In this document: one piece after another, positions 10,321 through 20,949 of the stretch
Position numbering within the stretch: the stretch's first letter is position 1
Layout: every line of letters starts with the position of its first letter
NCBI GenBank assembly: GCA_001247695.2
Contig: LGRX02035214.1
Location: forward strand, 1-64,000
Origin: Cymbomonas tetramitiformis
Lineage: Eukaryota; Chlorophyta; Pyramimonadophyceae; Pyramimonadales; Pyramimonadaceae
Length of the DNA: 64,000 bases
Reading direction: 5' to 3'
The notes under the pieces: generated by a model
Told to the model about the DNA's origin: nothing
Databases searched by the model: none
Seen by the model: the letters and a program-made list of their open reading frames with translations, nothing else
Translations under genes and position numbers: made by a program

Positions 10321-10809
10321 ATGCCGTGCATCACCTGCTTCCGTCTCTGGGGTGTCACCACAGGACACATGGACACCGACGGCATTTGCGTGTACTCGTG
10401 CACCGCGGCATTCGTGCCGGGACGGGCTCCGCCCAAGGCCCCCCCTCCCCCAAGTGCTCCGCCGCCCCTCACCGCATGGCCGCCGTCGGCTGCTGCTACT
10501 CCGCGGGCTCACTCCCTCCAGGAGCTCGAGCCCCCTCCGCAGACCGATGCCCCGCCGCAGGGTGCGTCTGCCATGACCGTCCGCTTTTCGGCGCCCACCC
10601 CGGCGCTGGATGGCACCGACCTCCCCGCCGACGATTGCTCCATGGACGTCGGGGGCGGTGGTGGTCTCCAGCCGGTCTCGGCTCTCAGCATCCAGGAGCT
10701 CGACGATGAGGTTGACTGGCCAGCCCTTCGTGATTCGCCTGTCTGGATCCCGTCCATCTCCGCCAACGATCTCGCCTCGAGAAATGCACCAGCTCGCGAT
10801 GGAAAGTAG
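10321..10809 (+). CDS. Unrecognised Pro/Ala-rich ORF
   Basis: From ATG 10321 the frame starts with a Cys-containing segment (MPCITCF, then GICVYSC) and continues as a Pro/Ala-rich, low-complexity protein with an acidic end (QELDDEVDWPAL) to a TAG at 10809. The sequence is strongly GC-rich compared with the flank, and begins exactly where homology to the methyltransferase array stops, so it probably belongs to an inserted element. No family is recognised, and GC-rich DNA makes spurious ORFs likely. Confidence 0.3.
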   Translation: MPCITCFRLWGVTTGHMDTDGICVYSCTAAFVPGRAPPKAPPPPSAPPPLTAWPPSAAATPRAHSLQELEPPPQTDAPPQGASAMTVRFSAPTPALDGTDLPADDCSMDVGGGGGLQPVSALSIQELDDEVDWPALRDSPVWIPSISANDLASRNAPARDGK

Positions 10810-11270
10810 AGCCCTTGGGGCAGTAGCCCGCTTTAGAATTGTGCACCTTGCTTCGGACCGGCGTCCCCTCGTGCATGCTTTGCCTGATTGGACAATAGTG
10901 GTCCCTTGGGTCCGTAGCAATTTGTATCTCTAGGGTTTGGGTTGCTTGCTCCTTGCTCTGGGCACCTCGGGCACCTCACCTCTTCGGGGTGAGGTGGTGT
11001 CATGGAGACAGAGACTTTGACCCCCCACACTGGGGGGTGCCTCAGCCCTCTCTGTCACCCCTCAATCTGAGGTTCCAGGCCAGCCTGCTTCCCGTGAGCT
11101 GAGACAATAAAACTATGTCTCGCTTTTATTATCTCATCTTAGTTCAAGTGTGTGACCTAGCCTGCTTCACTGGCCAGCTTCCGTGATTTTAGTAGACAAA
11201 TAAATTTATATATCACAACCCTCATATATATTTATTTCACCGTCCCCGTGACAATTTTCCTGGCCCCCGC
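10810..11270. other. GC-rich 3' region with hairpins and polyadenylation signal
   Basis: No gene seen. CACCTCACC and GGTGAGGTG near 10973-10997 form a strong stem with a TTCGG-type loop. ACCCCCCAC and GGGGGGT follow near 11022. AATAAA lies near 11107. This could be the 3' end or LTR of the inserted GC-rich element, but I found no second copy in the window. Confidence 0.4.
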
Positions 11271-11452
11271 AGTGGGTACGACGAGCGTAATTCCAACGGC
11301 AGTCCAATTATGTCAACGCCGGCCGGTCAAATTTGGCTGCAGCTGTGCAGCAGCAGCCCCGTGAAGATTTGGCTCAACAGCGGAACTTTCAGCAGCAAAT
11401 TTCCCTGCAGCAGCAGCAGTATGGTCAACAGCACTAGCTGCCGCCACGTGCC

Positions 11453-12223
11453 TTGTGGCCACAGGACACCCCGTTGCCGGCAGCCGCGTACGGTGTGCCA
11501 ATGGGGTACCCTTCACCGGGTATGTTGTCTCCCGCGGTACCGAATTTGCCAGTGCCCGAGCTTTCCCCGTACCCAGCAGCATCGGTAGCGACGAATTGGG
11601 CCCTGTCCTGTCCTGTTCCGGCGGCGGCAGAAGCAGCTGTGCAGCAACCACCTGCTGTGACACCTTTGGTGAACGTTGCCAGTGCAGGAATTAACCCCTC
11701 GGCAGGGGGGGGAGAAGTTGTGCAAGTACCAGTGAGCCCAGTACCACCGGGTACATTGCCCAGTGAGCCTGTAGGGGATATTCCAGCACTGGTGACCCCT
11801 GTTCATTCCCCTGTTTTCACTCCTGTTGCCACTAAGTTGCAGGAGCTGGAAAGAATGAATATGGCGGCTTTGGCAGCACAGTCAGTCTCTGCGACCACTT
11901 ACCCGAAAGTGGGGAATCGGGCCCCCACATCGACCCTGTACGCCGGAGGCTCTGGCGAAATTTCAACGTCACCGGTATCTGAAGATGCAGCTGTGGTCAC
12001 TTGCCCAACGGTGGGGGATAGGGTCCCCACATCGACCCTGTGCGCCGGAGGCCCTGGCGAAATTTCGGCGTCGCCAGCATCTGGAGGCGCAGCTGTGGTT
12101 GCTTGCCCAACGGTGGGGGATCGGGTCCCCACATCGACCCTGTGCGCCGGAGGCCCTGGCGAAATTTTGAGATCGCCACTATCTGGAGGAGCAGCTGTGG
12201 TCGCTTGCCCAACGGTGGGGGAT
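11453..12223 (+). pseudogene. gag N-terminal region with 102-bp repeats, broken by a foldback insertion
   Basis: Pro/Ala/Val-rich reading frame. Its end consists of 34-residue repeats with the core PTSTLCAGGPGE (DNA period 102 bp, landmarks at 11923, 12025, 12127). Two more units continue after the insertion at 15624. The reading frame is cut at 12223 by the foldback terminus, where the junction sequence GGGGGAT resumes as ATAGGGTCCCC at 15624. Gag identity is inferred from position ahead of the CCHC, protease and RT segments. Confidence 0.6.
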
Positions 12224-13599
12224 GCACTCAGAGGGAAAAACGTAGCTAATCTGTACCTAATTCGGACTTTTTAGGTACCTGCATATCACAGTTTAAGTAT
12301 TTATTTGACACCAGTTAGACACAGTTTAAGTATCTATTAGACACAATTTAAGTATCTATTAGACACAGTTTAAGTATCTATTAGACACAATTTAAGTATC
12401 TATTAGACACAGTTTAGGTATGATTTAGACACAGTTTAGGTATGATTTAGACACAGTTTAAGTATCTATTAGATACAGTTTAGACATCTGTTAATAACCG
12501 GTTTAGTACCCGCTAGGTGCTTATTAGGCATTGTTTAGGTTCCTTCTAATCACCGTATGTTTTATTCGCGCAGTGCATTCGCGCCACGAGATATCATTGC
12601 TTGCTATTCGATGCATTATATCATATATCACCTATTGGATATTCAATGTGCTAGGTTGTATTAAGTACAGGTTCTTACGAGTTGGTGAGGTTTATTTTTT
12701 ACTCACGCGTAACCGTTGAGAAACAAATACTGTTACATGTAACCGTTGAGAAACGAACACTAAATTACACATAATTATACTATACGTAACCGTTGGGAAA
12801 TAAATACTACTACTAACCGTTGAGAAACCACTACTATTAACCGTTTAAGTCAACAATTTATTTACTTGGTATGTTCCGGTCGGATCAATCTTTGACCAGT
12901 CAACGTTTTGTCAACTGATTTCAACGTTGCGCCCACGCAATAACTCTTAGAGCTGATAATTCATACTGCATGCTTTCCTAGCCGTGTTATTCTTGCATGC
13001 AGCAAACAAAATGAAGTTTCAGATGATGCAGTGATAAATTACTGTATGCCATGCGAGCATGCACTGCGTGGGTAGCTAAGCACACGAAACAGAACAACGC
13101 ATAATTATGCATGCATCTCAGCAAATAAAATAAACACGTTTATTACAACATAAATTTTGATACTTACTATGTGTAAGATTCTACAACACTGTTCTACTTG
13201 AGAAGTTCTTTAGAATTTCTACTAAGACTATACCACTAGCCACTTGAACAAAGTCGTCAGCCAGCGCAACTAGCGAAGGGCGGTCTCAGCGTCATCGACA
13301 GGCGGACCGTGTCGACATGCCAGCAGCAGTTCCCAATTCCAGCGAAATCTGCGGTTGCACAAAACGCCAGGCCTAGTTAGCACAAAAATAATAGAAATAA
13401 CGGAAACAGAGGTTACAATAAATGCAACACAGCGAGCATGTCACACAAGCAAGTCATATCAGCAAGCTCACCTGCGCATTTGCCCAGTGATGTTCTTGAT
13501 GCTATCTTGATGCTACCCGCCCCATGCGCGCTGCCACTCAGATATTACGGTGTTAGCATTCAAAACAAATATACAACACAGACAACTGAAATTCTCAGC

Positions 13600-13677
13600 G
13601 GGGTGAGTTGACTTCGAACCAACAACTCCCAGCCCGATGGGCTGGAGAGACGCACATACTACTGTGTCTACCACCCC
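13600..13677 (-). other. tRNA-like sequence in the left foldback arm
   Basis: Read on the minus strand: acceptor strand GGGGTGG pairs with TCACCCC, there is a loose D-arm, CCAGC-CCATCGG-GCTGG makes a 5-bp anticodon-type stem with a 7-nt loop, then a 5-nt variable loop, then GTTGG-TTCGAAG-TCAAC as T-arm. GGTTCGAAGTC fits an RNA polymerase III B box. Position 33 is C rather than U and the D-arm is irregular, so a working tRNA is unlikely. A SINE-type tRNA-derived module is more probable. Confidence 0.6.
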
Positions 13678-14380
13678 CTTCTACGCAATGAACACCAGGC
13701 ATGCGTGCGCGCGAATGCCAGTAAGCACAGCTAAGCACATCAAAGCTGACACCCATAAACACCACTCAAACCTGGTAAGCAACAAAATACGAGCCGCTCG
13801 TGGAAAACACAATCACAAACATGAAAGCCTACAAAAACAAATACAAGCAGACCAGTGCACGGTACTGCTTTGCAACGGTTGGCGGCCCGAGCTGAACGGC
13901 GTTTATGATTGTAGTTAAACGTTCTATCTAATTCTATCTTCCCTGTACCCATGAACAGCTACAGGTCAACAGGCCGCGGACGATCATGGTAGTATCATAT
14001 CTCGATTCGATATATTCAACATCGTCGATTACTGGTGCGTGTGCTGTCAGATCGAAATAAATGCCGATCGAATCAAAATGGGTTGGCAGCCTGGCACAAA
14101 TATCGATCCAGATATCATTCGAACGACATCGTCCGCCATGGAGAACCGCGCTGACCGCTGTAGCTGTTCACGTGTAGACAAAAGATAGAAGCAACGATTA
14201 GCCGCACAAACGTTGTCCAGCCCACGCCCTCAACCGCTGCAAAGCAGTGTAGAGCACTGGTTTGGTTGTATTTCCTTTGAGCTTTCCTTTTTGCCATTAT
14301 TATATTTTGCACGAGTAGCATGTACTTTGTTGTTTACTAGCATACGTGCGCATACAGGCCTGGTGTTCATTGCCTAGAAG

Positions 14381-14450
14381 GGGGTGGTCGATTTGTGCGT
14401 CTCACCAGCCCATCGGGCTGGGAGTTGTCGGTTCGAAGCCAACTCACCCC
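14381..14450 (+). other. tRNA-like sequence in the right foldback arm
   Basis: Inverted counterpart of the left-arm sequence. The anticodon-type stem and loop are identical, the T-arm is GTCGG-TTCGAAG-CCAAC, and the acceptor pairing GGGGTGG with TCACCCC is kept. It is about 8 nt shorter, with the loss in the D-arm region. B-box-like GGTTCGAAGCC is intact. Confidence 0.55.
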
Positions 14451-15623
14451 GCTGAGACTTTCAGTTTTCTGTGATGTGTATTTGTTTTGAATGCTAACAC
14501 TGTGATATTTGAGTGGCAGCGCGCATAGGGCGGGGAGCATCAATAATATCACTGGGAAAAAGCGCAGGTGAGCTTGTTGATATATACGACTTGTTTGTGC
14601 ATGTTCGCTCTGCTGCGTGTATTATTATTATTGTAATAAGCTCTGTTTCCGTTATTTATAGTATTTTTGTGCTAACAAGGCCTGACTTTTGTTTTGTGCA
14701 ACCGCAGATTTCGCTGGAATTGGTAACCGACTGCTGATGGAATGTCGATACGGTCCACCTGTCGATGACGCTGGGACCGCCTTTAGCTAGTTGCGCTGCT
14801 AGACGATTTTGTTAAACTGACTTGTGGTACAAGCACAGTAGAAGATCTGTAGATCTACTCGAGTAGAATAGCTTTGTAGAATCCGAGAACGTAAACTACT
14901 ATAGACTGTAAGTGTCAAATTTTATGCTGTAATAAACGTGTTTACTTTCCTGAGATGCATTCATATGCTTTGTGCTGTTTCGAATGCCTAGTCACCCACC
15001 CAGTGCATTGTTTGCTCTGTGCATGTGCAGTTTATGTTGTGCTGTTAGACACATAGTTTCACAATTTCGAGTAGTTCTTGCATGGACGCAACGGTAACAA
15101 TTCGTGCCAACTTATTTAATACGTTGACTCAAATACTAAAGTGAGAGTCAAATACTACTTGCAAGCATACCGATAAAATATATTATATTGACTTCAACGG
15201 TTAGTAGTATTGGTTTCTGAATTGGGTCACGTACGGCAATATTATTTTCTCAACGGCAATATTGTTTTCTCAACGGTTAGCTGTACTCATTTCTCAACGG
15301 TTATTATCAGCATATATACGCGCGAATAAAACATACGGTGATTAGAAGGAACCTAAACAATGCCTAATAAGCACCTAGCGGGTACTAAAACGGTTATTAA
15401 CAGATGTCTAAACTGTATCTAATAGATACTTAAACTGTGCCTAAATCATACCTAAACTGTGTCTAATAGATACTTAAACTGTGTCTAATAGATACTTAAA
15501 CTGTGTCTAATAGATACTTAAACTGTGTCTAACTGGTGTCAAATAGATACTTAAACTGTGATATGCAGGTACCTAACGAAGTCCGAATTAGGTACAGATT
15601 AGTCACGTTTTTCCCTCTGAGTG

Positions 15624-16546
15624 ATAGGGTCCCCACATCGACCCTGTGCGCCGGAGGCCCTGGCGAAACTTCGGCGTCGCCAGCATCTGGAGGCGCAGCT
15701 GTGGTTGCTTGCCCAACGGTGGGGGATAAGGTCCCCACATCGACCCTGTGCGCCGGAGGCTCTGGCGAAATTTCCGCGAGCACGCTGACTGGTTCGACGA
15801 CGACGCTGGGAGGACTGGCAGTAGCCAGCGAGGGGCGCGCAGAACGGACCAGGAGGTTATCGGAGCGCACAAAACTACTAATTCAGCACAGTAGAGCCAT
15901 CGTCAGTTCTGCTGCGACTGGTCAATCGTCTTCTAACACGACTGCCACGGTGTCCTCATCTTCAACGACGGAACAGTCAGCAAGCGTTGCTTCAGCGGGC
16001 AATGCAGGTGCGGCCCCAGCCGCCCAAGCAAGCGCAGTCCCAGCGGCCCACGGCCAGAATCCCTCACCTGTCCTGAGCGCCGGAGGCCCTGGCGAGAATC
16101 CGACTCAGCCAGCGTCAGCATTTCAACACGTGGATTTTGTATTACCAAATTCCAGTGTCTCCGCAGAGGACTTCCCGGCACTGCCCCTTCCAGCAACACC
16201 GCGCCCAGCAATGGAAACAAGGAAGGATCTGGCCAGCCAGGAGTTGATAGCTGCCCTGGAGAGAGTCGGACCGCAGCTGCAGGAAGGAGCGCGGTCTATC
16301 AGAGTTATGAGGGAATCAGCCAGCCTTCAGCCATCAGAGCTCCCAGTTCAGCCAGCTCGGCAGGCTCAGCCAGCTGGACAGCCCTCAGCTCCTCAAGGGG
16401 ACAGGCAGAGGTCGCCAGACAGGAGGAAGGATCCCCGGTCGCCTGAGCAAATGGCCCTGGACCGTGCGTACAGTAAGATAGTGTGGGAAGGACCAGAAGG
16501 TCAGGGTAGTAAGATGGATAGAGGGAGCCGGCACTTCGTGGAGTGA
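15624..16546 (+). pseudogene. gag continuation after the foldback
   Basis: The reading frame resumes with two more PTSTLCAGG repeat units. It then becomes Ser/Thr/Ala-rich, with another AGGPGE motif near 16080 and a basic stretch (QRSPDRRKDPRSPEQ) before a TGA at 16546. Low complexity and basic patches suit a nucleic-acid-binding Gag. No conserved capsid signature is recognised. Confidence 0.5.
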
Positions 16547-16599
16547 CCACAGTGGAGACAGCGCGGAGTCACAAGCTTCAGCCCCTGTGAGGTAACAGA

Positions 16600-18673
16600 T
16601 AGTTGCACTATCAGCTGAAGAGAAGAAGACCCTCACGCAGTGGTTCTATAGTGAGCCACGCACCCGGAATGGGAAGATCCTTTGGCATCCGGCCTCCCCG
16701 CAGGAGTTGGCAGTGCTGCAAGCAGGAGTGACAGAGAGGGAATACAGACGCGCTCTCAAACACGGAACCCTGTTACACCAGGAGGGGCTACCAAGGAAAC
16801 TCTTTGCAGGAGTGAACTTTGGCAGAGCGCGCGCTAGGGAAAGTGGAGCGACCCCTACCCGCAACGCCTTCACAGCACTCTCGACGATCCCAGCAGAAGC
16901 CCAGAGACAGCTAGCCGTGCAGCAATGGGTGGAAATACCCAGAAGCGGATTAGCATACCCACCAGGCTTTTCACCAATTCCCCGCTTCCCTCCCAGCGAC
17001 AGCAGCGGGTCCAGTGACTCCACAGTTTCCCCGGAACGAGCAGCGGCAGCGGCAGCAGGCGTAGAGGCAGAGGTAGCAGCAGCGGCAGCAGCAGACGGCA
17101 ACGGAGGCGAAAGAAGCAGCTGGTTAAGAAGAGGTCAGTCAAGGCAGCAAAATGGAAGGCTGTAGTTGAGGAGCCTGCTTCTCAGGTATCAGCTCTGGAG
17201 TCTGAGCTGACGGAAGGAATGACGCTGTCAGAACCTTGTTCAAAGACAAAGCCCTGCGGGACCAGGCTTTTGAGTGCCTTCCAGAAGAGCGTCAGAAGGC
17301 CATCGCATGGGCAGCAGCTCGGGGTGAGGAGGTGAGCTAGGAAGAAGAGGGCTGGGAAGCCTTGATAGCAACCCAGAGATGAAAGGTCCTGAAGGGAAAG
17401 GAGGCCATCTGCGCAGTAGCACCCACACCTGAGGAGTCGGAGTGGGTCTGGTATGACTGGACTAACGCTCGACACCCCTCTCTGAGTCCCGACGAGGCGT
17501 GGCGTTTAGCCATAACCACCCGATCAGAGTCCGGAGGATCCCCGTCCAAGTCTGGCAATGATGAGGTATCAGGCTCAGCGTCATCGGCTAAGGCGGCCCC
17601 ACCAAGCCACGAAGCCCTGGAAGAGTGGAGAGACCCACTGGTACCCATCACTGTAGAACAGGGTATCAGGGACTACGTGAGGCGCCACGACGCTGATGCT
17701 CAGACGGCAGTGGCCATAGCCAAACAATACTCCACCCTAGCGATTAGCTATGGGCATGCCCAGAACCACAGGGCTCGGGAGTCACTGATCAGCCCGGTGA
17801 TGCAGCTGGTAGGACCAAGGCGGGATCAGGCTGTTAAGAGCGGCACGGATTGCAGCAGATGCGGAAAACTGCTGTTATCCCCAGCTGGAGGGGTTAAGGT
17901 CGCCTCTGTGTTAGTATGGGACGTCACGCTGGGGCCCAACCGAACGTGTGAGCAAGTTCCACTCTGTCAGAATTGTACTCAGCCGCCCTGGTCTGGTGCA
18001 TTGGCCCAACTGCCCAACATTCCAACTCCAAGTGTCACTTTACCACAGTCACAACCACCTCAACAGTCCCAGCCTCCACCTCCACCAGAGGAACCTGAGG
18101 AAGAACCCCCGAACTGCCCGCCGCCCCGACGACCAGTCGAGCAGGAGTAGGCAGAGAGGGACAAGCAGCGGTTAGAAATAACCAAGCTAAAGGAGCTGGA
18201 AGCTGAGGACAGATTGTTGCTCTCTCTACGGAAGCTACGAGACCGCATCACCACGTACACATGCCCTACGGACAGCCCAAGCGAGCGGGGACAGACCATC
18301 TGGACATCTGTTGGCTCCTCTGAAGAAATTCATGAGGGAACTGCAAGATCACTTCAAGGAAGCACTGGTGAAGAGAGCGTTGACGAAGAAGAAGTCCAGT
18401 GACGATGGAGATCAGGAAGGAGCCACCATCACCACCGTTCCAGAAGAACTGCGACTGATCATCAGGGACCGGGTGGAAGGGTCAACGCAAGGAGTTCTAA
18501 ATCAAAAGGTGGTGGCCAACCAGATGTCGAGTCCGGATGATTTAGTGGCCACACTTGCGCGAGCATGTGTCACTGACGCCCATTTGAGTATTTTACCCAA
18601 CAGGCTGTCGCGAGCTCGCCAGGCCTCTGGCAAGAACGCGGGAGGAACGCCGCCACTTTCCACCACTCGCTAA
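16600..18673 (+). pseudogene. gag middle region, frameshifted, with a zinc-ribbon-like Cys cluster
   Basis: Three frames are used in turn. At 16707-17165 there is REYRRAL and GTLLHQEG, then Gly/Ala/Ser tracts. At 17677-18150 there is a Cys pair CSRC, about 30 residues, then CEQVPLCQNC, followed by a Pro/Glu-rich tail. At 18311-18673 a charged helical piece starts MAPLKKFMRELQDHF. Frequent stops and frame changes show decay. Confidence 0.45.
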
Positions 18674-18805
18674 TGGAGTCCTTCGACATGCTGGAAATGC
18701 TGCACAACCATGGGGTGACGGGACCGGTAAGTAGGGCGGCACTACCAGGAATATTTCTAAGTGGATTAACACCAGAGCTGCCTGCTAGGGTCCACAAAGA
18801 ATTAG

Positions 18806-19306
18806 TTGGAAAGGTGGACTTCAACCAGAGCTCCGGAAAGGTTGGATGGTAAGTATGTGGAGCAAGCTACAATAGAGGAGCGCAAAGATCCCGCGCACCT
18901 GAAGACTGCTCGCGACCAATCCCCTTTTCCTGTAGCTCCCTTGGCAGAGTTCTGGGAGGAGGAGGCATCTCCTAAGGAACTGTGCTACGCCATGCCCACG
19001 ACTGCGACTCCAACGGAAGTGGAAGGTCGACAATTACCAGGATCGTCAACCTACTCAGGTTGTCGAAAATGCAAGTCAACGGAGCATCTGGCTCGCGACT
19101 GTCCACATCAACACCAGCCCCAGCAGAAGGCAACTTGGGTCAAATGTATCTGGGAGGAGGCCTTCGAGATCTTCAAGAACGCGGGGGTGGATACTGGATC
19201 AGGCGGGATAGTGGAGCAGCAGCTGGCACTGGTAGCCCCGGAGCACATGGATTTTGCCGAGGGAGAGTCGACAGTGGCCGGTTCCTCTCCCGGACAACGC
19301 GGTTAG
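18806..19306 (+). pseudogene. gag nucleocapsid segment with CCHC zinc knuckle
   Basis: The segment near 19055-19110 encodes CRKCKSTEHLARDC, the C-x2-C-x4-H-x4-C retroviral-type zinc knuckle, preceded by a charged capsid-like region and followed by a Gln/Pro-rich tail. From about 19280 to 19926 another frame is open and strongly basic; whether that is coding is uncertain. Confidence 0.65.
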
Positions 19307-20019
19307 GCCCCCAGGCCCGCGAGGTAAGTACTCCGCACCTCGCTATGGCCAACAGGAGGGAGGCCGGCTCTGGGAAGGAACCAGAGAGAGGCAGGCAAAG
19401 TCAGACCTACCGGTGGATCACTCACTTCAGAGAGGATCATCGGTTGAGGCACGGACCAGGACCAGCACAGCGGGCGGTGGAGAAAATGAGGCGAGCATTA
19501 CGCTGGTTGAAGAGGTCACGGCCAATCACGGTGGTAGCACCAGGAAGAACTGAACCAGAAGCTGCTCCAGCACAGGCATCCCAACCAACAGAGGTTCAGA
19601 TCAGATTCCCTCTGTTCGGCAAGGGGAGTCAAGGGGCCCCTAGCACGAAGGGGGTGTACCAGCGCGCGTTGCAGCCCCCAGGAGTCAGAAGGGTACGCTT
19701 TAGAGAGGAGGCGGCTCCGCGCCAGCTGGTCGGAAGAGCTCTGCGCCGACAACTGGATCGCGCCAAGCAGCCAGTTCTGTCACGCGCCCAGCAACGGTTA
19801 CGCGACGGGCACCTATCAGCAGCCTGGAAAGCAGCTCAGACAGTAACGCGCAGAAGGAAAGAAGTGGAAGTGCACGGGCACAGAGTAGTGCATTGGCGCA
19901 AATTCGGGAGCGTATTGACCAGCTAAGGAAGGTCACCCGAGCGCACCAGCGAGGACGCTGAGGCAGCTCGACCTGCGCCGTGGCCCGATGATCCAGAACC
20001 GGAAGATCTGATCACCAGG

Positions 20020-20949
20020 CAAGCTCGCTGGCAAGCCAAGATAGCAGAGGCCGGTACGTACCATCTGCCGGGGGACAACTCGGACGAGGAGCTGAATCCG
20101 CCTGAGAAGGAGCCGGGGCTGCACAAACTGGCTAGCATCAGACCAGGGATAGGAGTGGACGCGGGGTCTGGACGCTGGGGGGAATGACTGGACGCAGATG
20201 TACTAGCCGCAGTGGACGCGAAGGGGCCCACTCTGCTGATTTTCTGGGCTTGGGTAGGCAGAGTACGTGTGAAAGTCTTGGTAGACTCTGGAGCTTCTTC
20301 TAGCTTCACTTCTGTGGAGGCCGCCAAGAAGCTTAAACTCCAGCCCAAGGAACACGAGACGCCGATGAAGGTGCAGGTGGCTGATGGCACTGTGTACGAC
20401 GCCAACTCTTGCGTCCGTCCGAAGCGCACGGCCGAGACACGTAAGAGCAGTTATGCCAAACAGGTTACACTGCGCGTCATGCCACTAGCGCTCGGAGTGG
20501 ACATAGTGCTGGGTGGAGACTGGCTACGAGCATAGAAGAAGGTTACATTTGACTACGCCCAGTATGGCAGCGTGAAGTTCGGACATGGGTCGCAGAAAGT
20601 AGTCATCGCGGGTTGCAACCCCGGGTCATCATCTGCAGGAACAGGGCAGGCCATGTGACTGGTAGAGGCGCAGCTTATCAGTACTAAGCAGGCTAGGAAG
20701 GATCTGCGAGCCTTGAAGAATAGCGGCGAAGAAGCGTACCTGATGTACCTAGCTCCAGATGGCACGTTCAAAATGGAGGCCACCGACGACCCCAACTCTC
20801 CCTTAGAGGCATCTACAGCCTTATCAGAGTCATCTTCATCATCATCATCGGAGGCAGAGGGTGACAACGCTAGGCAAAGGGGGGGGAAGTTACCTCTGAC
20901 GAGGAAGGCTGCAACAGCGACGGTACAGAAGCAAGCGTGGTCACCCTAA
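20020..20949 (+). pseudogene. Retropepsin-like aspartic protease region
   Basis: Frame 1 is readable from about 20010, with the protease core LVDSGASSSF near 20277-20306 and the later LGGDWL near 20509-20526, the usual pair of retropepsin signatures. In-frame stops are TGA at 20185, TAG at 20533 and TGA at 20656, and the frame is otherwise open to a TAA at 20947. After the protease comes an acidic Ser-rich linker (SSSSSSSEAEGD). Confidence 0.72.

Larger units (their letters stand above)
12225..15623. mobile_element. 3.4-kb foldback transposon, non-autonomous
   Basis: Both ends read CACTCAGAGGGAAAAACGT inward, then CTAATCTGTACCTAATTCGG. Homology between the arms continues, with gaps, to about 13720 on the left and 14340 on the right, leaving a loop of about 600 bp. 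Subterminal repeats include about ten units of ACACAGTTTAAGTATCTATTAG and several TAACCGTTGAGAAA units in both arms. The flanks suggest a 2-3 bp target duplication (AT or GAT). It sits within the gag repeat. No transposase ORF is present, so it must have been mobilised in trans. Confidence 0.88.

Noticed and set aside
10300..11270. 5' LTR of the gypsy element
   Set aside because: It shares no recognisable sequence with the candidate 3' LTR at 34416, and contains a Pro/Ala-rich ORF instead.
13600..14450. Functional tRNA genes
   Set aside because: Loop position 33 is not U, the D-arm is irregular and differs between the two copies, and both lie in transposon arms; reported as tRNA-like only.
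18982..19926. A 314-codon basic protein
   Set aside because: Its first third overlaps the CCHC-coding frame and is a shadow; the rest is basic but without a motif, so it was not given its own entry.
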